Part shown: positions 38,200 through 49,003 of the stretch, piece by piece | How the letters are laid out: every line of letters starts with the position of its first letter | Position numbering within the stretch: position 1 is the first letter of the stretch | Assembly (NCBI RefSeq): GCF_907164915.1 | Contig: NC_061869.1 | Span: 41,289,771-41,353,770 of the forward strand | Length of the DNA stretch: 64,000 bases | Direction: 5' to 3' | DNA from: Impatiens glandulifera | Lineage: Eukaryota > Streptophyta > Magnoliopsida > Ericales > Balsaminaceae | Position numbers and translations under genes: made by a program | Notes under the pieces: generated by a model | What the model was told of the DNA's origin: nothing | Seen by the model: the letters and a program-made list of their open reading frames with translations, nothing else | The model's database searches: none

Positions 38200-41169
38200 T
38201 TTGCTTCTACTTATCTGGATACTCATATTCACCATGAAGAGCATAAGTTAAACTGTAGTGTTCTAGAACAAGATACATATGATGTTGTTTGCTATGTTGA
38301 TGCTGAAGAGGAGGGAGCTGTAAAAATACGAGCTTTGGCTAGGAATACTAATTTACTTGGTATAGTTTTCGTTGAAATTTTTGTTTTCACTTTAAATATG
38401 AAAACATCTCTTTCTAAAATGTTGATGAACCAAGAAAATTAATGAATTTCTTTCCATAGTTATTGATTAAATATGCAATGCTTGTATTTTTAATATGAAC
38501 TGAGTTCTTTTTGGTAGAGGATTAAGCAGTTAAGAGTGTATAATCAAATTCAAACACATCACCTATTCTTCAAGTAAAGGATATTCACATTAATTCCCTC
38601 ATTTTAGCAGTAAAGAGCATGTATTTTTATGAGGTGATTTTTCTTTGCAATTATTTATAGGCTTTCTATTAATGTAATCTTGTGAAGTAAAAAACTATCA
38701 TCTTGATATTGCTTCTGTTCTGTCTTTTTTTTATTTAGATTTTCTCAAATGATACAAGGGAGTCAGAGCATAGATAACTAACTCTTAGAATCCATGCATC
38801 AGGTAAATATAGGTCTTTGTTCTCATATGGTCACTACTCATTTGTTTCATTTGGAAAAACTTTCGTATATGAGAAAACCGCCAATAGATTTTAAGTGCAT
38901 TTCCAGTTAGAATTAGATTTATTTTAAATGAAAAGACTATTTCTTTATGCATATTTCTGATTTCTAATTAGTGGGTCTAATTTTAGAGGGCGTAGTTTTT
39001 CTTTACTATTTCTTAGACAGACTATTCTCGCTTTATTAGGTTAATAGCTTTATTTGTTGTGGGTTAAAAGGATTTAAAGCCTTACATTACAGTTTATGAG
39101 ATAATCAGTTTTATAAAGGTTTTCTCATACATTTTCAAAAACTTTTGACATAAATGGTGTGGCTAACTGGATACACTATAATCACAACCTTCAATCACCT
39201 TCTATCGACGATCTAATCTTCTAATTACATTGAAATTTTTTTCATTTTATAAAATTTATTTTTTGGTACATTTTGTTTCCAAACAAAATCTCATTCGATC
39301 CAAACCCAGATGAGAAAACATAGAAATTGATGTTTTCAAATGAAACCAATATATTTGACGAATTTGGGTTGGACTGTTTTTGGGACATGTTACATTGGCA
39401 TTGTTTGATAAAGGGTTAAATCCAAATAACTCTTTATTTCATTATCAATCACATGATTCAAATTATCAACTAAAAGTAATCCCAAACGATCTATTTTTAG
39501 TATTTGTGTTACTGTATTTACCTAATTAAGGATATTGTCTCTACTTAACTGTCATGTTTCTATGTGGAACAGAAGAAACTTCTTTAATGGACCTTTTGAG
39601 CATTATGTAAATATTACTTTGTCAACAAATTCAATACATGGCTTGCTGGACGTGTTAATAGATGTTGATAAATACAAAATTTCTTCCTGCATTAGATACT
39701 ATACAAAGATGCTGCTGAATGGGTTTATAATGTGTGAGCCATCCTTGATCTATCTCGATCGTATTTCCTCCATTGGAATGTTCGATGAAGTTCGACCACT
39801 AACCGATGCAGCTAAGAAACATCTTGTTATGCGCTTTACCAACTTTATGAAGTGAGTATATTCTCTAAATATTGACTGGAAATACAAAAAACAATTAAAC
39901 AAAAAACAAGAAATCTTTGAAGCTTCAAGATTTTTTGAACTTGATTTTTTAACCAAATAAATCTTTTTTGATGTATAAAGTGCCCTATTTGGGTAAAATG
40001 AAAACAATATTATAAAAGATAAACTAAGGGTATTTTGGTTCTTTTTGCAGATGATTTGAACGAATGTGATGGAATGAGTGGTTGATACTAGTGTTTATTT
40101 GGTTTAAATCCAATCTAGGTTTAATCTTAGGCCTTGTTTGACATGTGTTATATGAATAATTTTCAAATAACTCATTATCTTTTCATTCATCCTCTCCTCA
40201 ATTGCATCATTCCAATCATTAATCAAAATTTGTTTAAATAATCAACTTTTTCATGACTCCATATAAACCCTTGTCAACTGAAATGCTAAATTACCCAAAA
40301 TACCCTTATCTTGCATTCACAAATGTTTTATATCAAAATAACCGAAAATCCAACAAGTCCCAAATATTCTATTTTGCGGATATCGACAAGATTTATTGAA
40401 AATGCCTTTAGTCGCTATCAAGGCAGTTCTCTCAAGCGACGATCTCCGTTTACCAACCGAGGATGTAGTTTACTATTTCCTACTTGATTGGGCGTCAATT
40501 CATTATTCAAAACTAGACGAACGTCGTATAATCATGAGTACACGGCTGTGTAAACTCATGCGTTTTCATTACATCTCGTACCGAAAGTTGAGAAACATTC
40601 TGACTTGTGTCGATATCAATTCTTTGGTTTCTCACAAGCTCGTCCGCAAGGCTCTCTTTTTCAAGGCCGAGCCTCCATACAAACAGTTCGCCCTTTCCAG
40701 AACTGTTGACTTCTCCGTTGAGAGGAGATATAATATTATTTGGCTAAGATGGTTGAGTTTATATCACCTAACCCGCGATGCATAGTTTATCTCAACCTCA
40801 AAGGGGAAGAGTGTGCTTATCTATTATCACAGCGTCAGAGTTATGTTCAGCTTTTCCCTCATGATGGTAAAGGCTTCTTTTTATTTGTCAAATTCATTTG
40901 TCAAGTGAACTTGTCCTCCTTTGGGATTTTCAAAGGATTTTATTGGGAATGCAAGATAAGGGTTGAGTACGAGTTTCCGGCTAGGTTGAGTACGAGGGAG
41001 AAATTTAGTAGGAGATATAAAGGGAAATCTACTTTTTGAGGACAAAAGGTGGTTGGTTGAGAAAATTTGTTTAATAGCGCACCATAGACGATGGATTTCC
41101 TAGATGAAGATAATGTATATTTCATTGATGGAGTCCTCCAACTAAAAGTAGAGATCAGGATCGACAAAT
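38200..41169 (+). pseudogene. POB1-like: POB1/LRB-like BTB-BACK protein gene (decayed)
   Basis: Exons line up with plant POB1/LRB proteins, which carry BTB and BACK domains and act as substrate adaptors of cullin-3 ubiquitin ligases. Exon 38739-38802 gives NDTRESEHR*LTLRIHAS (TAA inside). Exon 39573-39851 starts EETSLMDLLSIM, has a one-base shift, then GLLDVLIDVDKYKISSCIRY (end of BTB) and VRPLTDAAKKHLV. The last block, 40380-41169, gives the BACK domain (AVLSSDDLRLPTEDVVYYFL, RKLRNILTCVD, ALFFKAEPPYKQ), then after a frameshift near 40737 VEFISPNPRCIVYLNLKGEE, YEFPARLS, a stop, and the family's end read as DEDNVYFIDGVLQLKVEIRI. The acceptor before 40380 has become GCGG. An open block 38200-38359 with good splice borders may be an upstream exon but is not recognised. 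Not functional. Confidence 0.85.
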
Positions 41170-41289
41170 GATCAAAGGTATCTCAATGGAAAACTGACAT
41201 TCTTTTTTTTTGTTGCTAGTGGATGAGACAAATGATCAAAGGTATCTCAATGGAAAGCTGACATTCTTTTTTTTTCTAGTGGATGAGAG
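41163..41289. repeat. Two-copy 64-bp tandem repeat
   Basis: ACAAATGATCAAAGGTATCT through CTAGTGGATGAGA occurs twice with a 64-bp period, differing by one substitution and a small poly-T change. It begins at the last codons of the BTB pseudogene. Confidence 0.9.
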
Positions 41290-41891
41290 ATGGATTAGTG
41301 TAGTGCAATAATATTGTAAAAATTTTAGTGACTCATTTCTTTTTAGAAGAATTTGTGACGACAAATATAGTGAATTACCATTCTATTTTGTTTATTTTCG
41401 ATTCAAACTATTGTCTCGATGATGAACTAGGTTTGTTTGATGTAGGGATTTTTTCGAAGAGAAAATCATGTTTGACCTTTTTTGTTAGTATCCTTAGTCG
41501 TCATCAACTCAATTCGATAAGTTTGATAAGATCAACTCAATTCGTTATAGGTTCGGTACTTCGGTTAACTGAAAATATGTTGACAATAACCGTGTCCCTA
41601 ATCTTAGGAAAGACTTCATATGACTTGGATAACTTCATATATTAACTTTCATAAAAATAATTTTTATGTAACTTGTTATGGATCTCATTTTTGGTTGGTG
41701 ATTGATGTCTTATGATTTTCACAATTGATATTTCTTTTGAGTTTTGTAATGTTTCCTGAGTTTATTTGTCTAATTCATTTATATGCTTGTAATTCAATTG
41801 ATTTAGCCATTGTTAAATAATTTATTGGTTTTCAATAAACATTAAATTTGAATTATATAAAAATAGAAATTCGATAAGAGTAACGATAATT

Positions 41892-42435
41892 ACGATAACA
41901 CTAAAGATGATCTCATAATACCCTAATAATGAGACCTAGTCAGCATTAATATTTATATTCTATGAACCAAAAATTACAATCACAATATTAAAATAAGAGT
42001 AATATTAAAATAAGTGGAGCATCATTGGAAGTGTTTTGGATTTTTTTTTTTGTGTTTGATTCATCTTATTAGTTTGTAGTTATGAACCTAAACTATCTTT
42101 TTCTTAGAATACAAAGTATTTTATAATTGTAGTTTTTGATATGAAAGTCATCAATGTATATATTACGATAACACTAAAGATGATCTCATAATACCCTAAT
42201 AATGAGACCTAGTCAGCATTAATATTTATATTCTATGAACCAAAAATTACAATCACAATATTAAAATAAGAGTAATATTAAAATAAGTGGAGCATCATTG
42301 GAAGTGTTTTGGATTTTTTTTTGTGTTTGATTCATCTTATTAGTTTGTAGTTATGAACCTAAACTATCTTTTTCTTAGAATACAAAGTATTTTATAATTG
42401 TAGTTTTTGATATAAAAGTCATCAATGTATATATT
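41892..42435. repeat. Tandem duplication of about 272 bp inside A unit 2
   Basis: ACGATAACACTAAAGATGAT through CATCAATGTATATATT occurs at 41892-42164 and again at 42165-42435 with only a few differences. Copies 1 and 3 have it once, so it arose in this copy after the units separated. Confidence 0.92.
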
Positions 42436-43061
42436 CAATTTTGTTTAAAGTGATTAAATATTATTTAAAGTATATAAAGAGCTTAAAATATTGAAAATTT
42501 ATTTAAAATATTAATTAAAATATTCAATTTCTGATAGGGATAGTATTAAAAATCAGTTATAGCAATCTATATAAAGTATATAAAGAACTTAAAATATTAT
42601 TTGAATAAATTCTAACAACTTTTATAAATAAAGAAATACAGTATTTAGCTGTATTTTTAATCAAACTTAGGGATTGTTTGAGTAAGTTATATGAAAATAT
42701 TTCGTAATTTGTTTGATCTTAAACTATTTATGGTTTGATTTATTTTAATAGAATTATTTAAATTTATACATTTTATTTTAAAATATAAGAAATATGACTA
42801 TAATAATTCAATTTTAATAATTTAAGTAAAATGATTTAAATTTAATTTAATTTTAAAATGTAATTAAAAATTATGAAAAATATATTTTAGTTAATAACTT
42901 AAATATTAAGTTTATTTATTTGAATGAAAGTAAAATAAAAATCTTTAACGGTTGATTAACATCATAATCTACGTCATATGACAACTTGAATTCTTACTGT
43001 TTTTCTCCATATAAATAAGTAATTAAATATATAATAATAATAATAATTAAAAAAATATATG

Positions 43062-43070
43062 TATATATAG
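43062..43070 (+). promoter_or_regulatory. TATA box of coiled-coil gene copy 2
   Basis: TATATATAG about 80 nt before the exon 1 ATG, at the same place as in copies 1 and 3. Confidence 0.5.
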
Positions 43071-43149
43071 AGTTAGTTATTTTCTTACTTACATATCATA
43101 TTTCAGATTTCTCTCCACTCTCATCTTTTCTCTCTCGGTCATCGAAGAT

Positions 43150-44624
43150 ATGAAGTTTTCAGTTCGCAATTTGCAGGTACATATGAGATTAATACTTTTT
43201 AAGCTATTTTCATTAATTGTACGAAGAATCAAATGTATGAAAAGAGACGGTTCTAAGAATAGTTTAAATATAATTTTATTCAGAAAGTATTGAAAACTAA
43301 TGTCTATTATGGATATGAAAAAAATATAGATTAATCAATTGATGTTACATGTTTAAATGTTCATGAAATTCTAATAGTTTGTCTCCTTTTCAAGTTCGGA
43401 AATATAGGTTTTCGATTAAACTTATTTTTATGGGATGGATCAATTTAATGGAGTATCTTTATGTTTGAAATCATATGCTTATTTCAGCTGAATTCTGTAG
43501 TGTTTTGTTATACACATGTATTTTCTTGTGCTGATTTTTATATCTCCTTGTTGCAGAAATAGAAAAATAAAGTTTCAGGCCTTTTTAAGAGCTCATAAAA
43601 AGGATTACAAGAATTCAGGTGAAGAATCCAAACTAAACAACTATGTACTGCGTTTGCTTTATGATAAGAATCATCTGAAAAAATGAAGAATAATGAGAAA
43701 GGAGATATTTCAGTTCTTATAAAGAAGATTGAAGAGATTGAGATCAATTCAAGATCCAAAATTGAAACCTTAATGGAACATTCTAACTTCCTTCAACTCA
43801 AGATGAACAAAATGACTTCAAACTGTATCGAAGCTTTAAGCCTAGTAAACAACCCAAACATCCAATCCAACTCCTACACCAACACCAACACGAAAATCAA
43901 CACCAACACCAATGAGATTATGATACTAGAACTGGCTGCATTAAGAACAGAGAACAATCGTCTACACAATATAATATCCGAAATGAAGAAAGAGAATAGG
44001 AAAACTGTGAGTCATCAAAACAATATCATAAAAAAGTTAAGCGATGAGAACAAGGAAGTGAAACAACTAGCGGAGAAGAAGATCAACGAGATAGCTGGAG
44101 AGTTACGTAAGAATTTAGAAGATCAAATCCGAATGATGAGTAGGAGAATAAAGGTAGCAAAACAACTTCATATTGAGAACAAGGAAGTCTACATGAAAAT
44201 AAGAGACAAGTACTCGAAAGAGAAGACTGACATGATAATTATTGAAGACATGATGAAGGAACTCAATAGGGTGGGAGTTAGGATCGAGAAATTCAGTGAT
44301 GATATTATGAAGATAGTTTCGAAATTTTTTTGTTGGGATGTGTTTGCGAAGGAATGGGCTAGGAAGAAAGGAATGGAGGAGAAGGAATGGGAAGAAGAGA
44401 TAATGGAATTAAGGGAGAAGGTGAAGGAAATGGAGAAGGTTGTGAATGAGAAGGAAGGAGAGATTGCTATGATTGGGGAGGATAAGAAGGAGGCTATTAG
44501 ACAATTATGTGTTTGGATTGATTATCATCGTAACACTAGGAGGGGTTACTTGAAGGAAATTCTCTCAAAAAATCTTCGAAACATCAGGATTTTACGAATT
44601 AGGAAGAGCTCAAGTATGATGTAG
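43150..44624 (+). pseudogene. CIP1-like: CIP1-like coiled-coil protein gene, copy 2 (frameshift near N-terminus)
   Basis: Exon 1 is 43150-43176 (MKFSVRNLQ). Exon 2, after GTTTCAG at 43579, reads AFLRAHKKDYKNSGEESKLN and on to YDKNHLKK, then TGA: one T missing from CATCTTGAAAAAATG has shifted the frame. From the ATG at 43683 a 313-residue frame runs to the TAG at 44622. Compared with copy 3 it has a longer Asn/Thr tract (TNTNTKINTNTN), the same coiled coils and the C-terminal EAIRQLCVWIDYHRNTRRG motif of CIP1-like proteins. A truncated protein could be made from 43683 only if that ATG is used. Confidence 0.65.
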
Positions 44625-44815
44625 AATTTTTGCAGGGATGAACGATATCGCTTCTATTTCAAAACAAATAATTCCTGAAACATTATAGAAAGCTTGAATT
44701 TTGAATTAAGAAATTTAATATTGTTCAAGATTTGGTTAATCTAAACTATATTAGCAACCTCTAATAAGCTTATAAAACATGAATAAAATGTTTTATTTAC
44801 CATTATCTAATTTAA

Positions 44816-44903
44816 ATTAGAGTGGCGCAACAGAAGCATGGTGGGACATAACCCGCATGGTGGGACATAATCCACACGTCCCAGATCGAAATTTGGCTCT
44901 TCA
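44816..44903 (+). tRNA. Initiator tRNA-Met pseudogene, A unit 2, with internal duplication
   Basis: ATTAGAGTGGCGCAACAGAA to ATTTGGCTCT. The anticodon arm is doubled: GCATGGTGGGACATAACCC is followed by GCATGGTGGGACATAATCC. This 19-bp duplication destroys the cloverleaf. The acceptor, D and T arms remain recognisable. Confidence 0.75.
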
Positions 44904-45606
44904 ATTATATTTAGGTCGGAATAGTTTTAATCAAAGTAACTAAGATACAATCATACAAATGCTATGAAACATATTTATTGTTTATAATATGTTCCTTCAA
45001 AGTATTTATCATACAAATATTATTAAACATATTTCTTGTTTATAGTAAGTTCCTACAAAGTATTTACTAGTAGACAAATGGGTATTGAAAATTAAGTTAA
45101 GAAGGTGTAGATTTGTAAGTTATAAAAAATTTGAATTTTGAATATAGAAATTCAATATTCTTAAAGATTTATTAAATATGTTTTATCTAATCAATTTTAG
45201 AGAACTCTAATGAGTTATGAGAAAGATCTTAAAAAAAGATTGACTTACAAAATTTATTCTCTTTGAAAGGTTATATGATATATCTAGCATTCTTTGTCCA
45301 TAAGAAATTATTAATAAAAAAGAGTAAAATATTTCATAATTGTAAATTTTATATTTTAAAGATAAATAAAATATTTTGTTATTTTAGTTTATGTTTTTGA
45401 ATGATATTATTAAATAAATGATTGACAAAGATAGCTGGAAATTTGAATGGCTTTACTGAAATCTGTTTATTTTAAAAAAAAAAATTAATTTTGAAGTATT
45501 GAACGAGTTATTTGGATAAAAACTTAGTTTGATAGTTATTTGATTTTTCAAAAAACAAATATCAATATATATATTCTCAATCATCAAATTACTTAAATCA
45601 TATAAT

Positions 45607-47073
45607 CAGGAGCAGACGCATAAATAATTTTTTAGGAGTTAAATTAATTATATTTATACTACATTTTTCCCGATTAAATAAATGTATTTACTAATTAAAA
45701 CTTTACAATGATAATATAAATCGAGAAAAGTACATTAATAAACACAATTATAAAGTTATTCTTGTCGATGAGTCGGTACAAAAGAAGACAATTGTATTCT
45801 ATGAGACTTCATTTGTTGAAAATGTTGAAATATTTGTTAATTTTTAATTGTTGAAAAAAAATATTTTTAATATAAACTACCAAACTATCATTCATTTATT
45901 CGTCTCCTATTGCATTACGCAAATCAGTCTTCACAATCTTCATTGCATAAAAGACTCTTTCGACAGAAATAACTACAACTAGTAAAACTAAAGTCAGCTC
46001 TATCAAACGACAAACCAATGAAAAGACTAATTATTTTTCTATTGTAATCAGTGTTTTGAGCAAAAATTCTCAAGTCTTCAATTGAATAAAATTGAGGATC
46101 ATCCCGTAAATTAAATAAGTAAGCCTAAAGTTGTTGTTTCAAAAATAAATAATCAGTGCCTCTAAAATCTCCGGGATAAAGTTTAGCAAGGCGGATGAAC
46201 GAACATCAAATTAGGAGAATAAATTTGTTAGATGAAGAAATGATATGCAACCGAGCAATTTTGTATTAAATTCTAAAAAGCGATTACTCATCTCTTACAT
46301 AATCAAATAAACAACCTAACATTAAAATTCAAAACTGTGATCAAATTAATAATAAACAAAAACTATTAACAAACAAAAAAAAATAACGTTATTAGAATAA
46401 CTCACAAAACATTTCCATGCGACAATGATGAATATTAGTGACTAGTTCCCCTTTTCCTCTCCGCCTACCATAGTTATCAATTAGCATATGCTCATGCATA
46501 CCAAATATTGTGATAGTTAACTTGGTTCAAAATATCATTCTATCCATTTTCTCTAAAGTTTTGACCATAGCGTAGTTAAACTTAAAATAGAAAAAGAACT
46601 CACTTTAAATTCTAAGCCCTAAATCACTAATTGAAATTGGTTACCACTTACTTAAAAGTCAAAACCCTAAATGGCTAAATCCCTAATTTAATGTTAGTGC
46701 TCGACTATTTAAATACGAAATACCTGAAAAAGATAAGGCATTAGAGTACATTCGCCATCTCAGATTAAGGATACTGAATAAGATCACTAGCTAGCTAACT
46801 ATTGAGTGCTGAATTGGTGAGTGACGAAGAGTCTCTAGACTGAAAAACTAAAATCTTCACTAAGGACTGAAGAGTAGAAAATGATTGGTGCAACTAATAT
46901 AGTTTAAGAATTTTTAGCCTCTTTAGTTTGAAATTTAGTTTAGGCCTTTTTTTTTATAATGGGCTTAAATGTTTTTGAGTTTACCCAACTAATATATTAT
47001 TATATTATATATAATAATTGTTTAGTATGCGGGGGCTGGATCCCACCACAGTCCACCCTTTTCGTCCGCCCTA
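45607..47073 (-). mobile_element. hAT superfamily DNA transposon, non-autonomous (1467 bp)
   Basis: Begins CAGGAGCAGACGCA, and the other end reads in reverse TAGGGCGGACGAAAAGGG; both match the plant hAT terminus type CAGGGGCGGAC. It is flanked by near-identical 8-bp target duplications, CATATAAT (45599-45606) and CATATATT (47074-47081), and the A-unit sequence resumes on both sides. The minus strand around 46190-45915 encodes the end of a hAT transposase: LAKLYPGDFRGTDYLFLKQQ, DPQFYSIEDLRIFAQ, and the dimerisation-domain motif VISVERVFYAMKIVKTDLRN with stops between. It is a deletion derivative that keeps the transposase C-terminus only. Confidence 0.9.
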
Positions 47074-47433
47074 CATATATTTTAAGTATTTGTTTTTTTA
47101 TAAATTTTAAAGAAAAAATAAATATTTTAATAAATTAATCTACTTAACACAAAAAAATCTCACATTTTCATCAAATAAAATTTTGATCTCATATCTTTCA
47201 ATATCTCAAGTAACTCCACAACAAACAAGTTAAGTAAATATAGAATGAAAAATTATTTAAAAAAAATTATTGATTATTTAAAATATGTGATTACTATTCA
47301 AGACTGAATTATTTGAGTTTAAATTCATATCATACTGTAAATCTTTAAATTTGACTTGTCTATAAAAGAGTAATTGAAATTGCATTTAACATGTATATAA
47401 GTAGATATTTCTAGTATGTCGAAAAGTTATAAC

Positions 47434-48330
47434 TGTTAGGATCGGGATCGTCAATAGGAGACCAGGGTCCGGCTAAAGGAGACCGCTTTAAACACACAAA
47501 ACGGTTGGCCCTAATTCGGTTAAGAATTAGAACCAGTCTTAACACCACGCAAGCTGTCACAAACTCTTGAACTAAGTTAAAATGCGGAAATGTTTGTTTC
47601 ATCCTGAAGCAACACACACAAATTAGTTAAAGAAGAGATTAAAGAAGAATCAGTTCGGAGAAATGAGAGATCGGTTCGGTTGGTTTAAGTGACCGGAAAT
47701 GGGTAAATAACACAAGACACAAATTTTTATGGATGTTCGGAGATTAAACTCCTACGTCATCCCTTCTTCTCAAACAGTGAGAAGGATATTCACTAAGGAA
47801 TATTCAACAACACAATACACTTCACGATTGAGTTTTATTTACTACTCGTCGTTCACCTCACAACATTCACACAGTATTGTAATACACTTTTACAGATATT
47901 GTAAATACTTAGAACTTTTACAGTTTGTTCTTATCACTCAATAGCTTGGTAGATTTCTCAAAGTATATTCGCAAGAGTGAGAAAGTTGTGACAAAGGCTT
48001 TTCTTGTTCGTAAGTTCTTCACGTGACCAAAGGTGTTTTCTTTAGTTCTTTAGCTTCCTTTTATATAGTGGAAATATGACAACGGTCATATTTCTCTCTC
48101 TCCAAGGTGATTGGTCCCAAGAAGCCGTACCAGTCCGGTTTAAGCGACTTGCACGTTTTGTCTTTGTACACATGGCAATTGTACATTTGGCGGCCTCCTG
48201 CTCGTTGGAGGTTGCTTGTGGACTTAGGAAAAATCAGGTAATCATTCACCTGCATTTTTCCTTTATTCGGAACTTTCTTTTGCATATTCCCAAGGAATAT
48301 TTGTTTATATCAACACGTTAACTTCTAACA
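47434..48330. repeat. LTR-like sequence
   Basis: Starts TGTTAGGATCGGG and ends CTTCTAACA (897 bp), the short inverted termini of an LTR. It contains TTTATGGATGTTCGGAG and CCTACGTCATCCCTTCTTCT, also found in related form at 33990-34110, and a TATATA-like CTTTTATATAGTGG near 48057. No second copy flanks the gag-like gene in this window and no 5-bp target duplication is clear. It replaces A-unit sequence at 47433/47434. Confidence 0.5.
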
Positions 48331-49003
48331 TATTCATATCTTTGAATAATCTGCCTGTTGGAGATGTATGGTAGCTTTAGGTTTTTCACGAGGTTGAATC
48401 AGCCGAACATTTTCGATTTGCAATTCAACCGGTCCTGAAGTAAAGATGATCCAAATTTCTTAGAGGATAGGTTAATTAAGGAATTCTGGTTTGACCGGTC
48501 TGGGTTGAAGATATGTACGGGCACATAAAGTTGAATTTGATTAAGTTCTTTTAGATAGTTAAATACTTATGAATTAACTATATAATTTTTCTAACAATTT
48601 ATCCTTTTTTGATTATTTAAATTAAATATTCAAAACCTGTAATCGTTGGCCAGTTTCAAAATAACTTAATTTTATTTGGCCGGTTTAGAAAACTGTTTGA
48701 GAAGAAGATTTTGCGAAAAATTTTGTATGTCTATCAATTTCTCCCCTTTTGATACTTTTAACATAAAAGTATCAAAACTAACAACCGATAAAAGACAAAC
48801 CGAATAATATAGATTTCAAAAACTATTATAGATAGTGATAAGTTTAAAAAATATATATAATAATATTTTAAAACGAATACTATAGGTTTAAAAAAATATT
48901 ATAAGTTATAAAGTAGATATAAAATACGACTGCAGGTTTCAAAGATATTATAAATTAGAAAATATATATATATATAAATGAGATAGCATAAAGGTGAAAG
49001 AGT
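48331..49003. other. Spacer between LTR-like sequence and gag-like gene
   Basis: No gene seen. AT-rich with repeated AGATTTCAAAAACTATTATA-like short motifs near 48810-48970, perhaps internal non-coding sequence of the same retroelement. Confidence 0.4.

Larger units (their letters stand above)
41337..47433 (+). repeat. A unit, copy 2 (internally deleted, hAT-invaded)
   Basis: Header 41337-42160 matches 2222-3000. It then jumps, after a local tandem duplication, to the sequence corresponding to 6940, so about 4 kb of the copy 1 interior is missing (including its first two tRNA-like pieces). After the coiled-coil gene and one tRNA-like piece it continues with sequence equivalent to 4000-4890 of copy 1 (up to about 47430), interrupted by the hAT element at 45607-47073. 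Confidence 0.85.
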
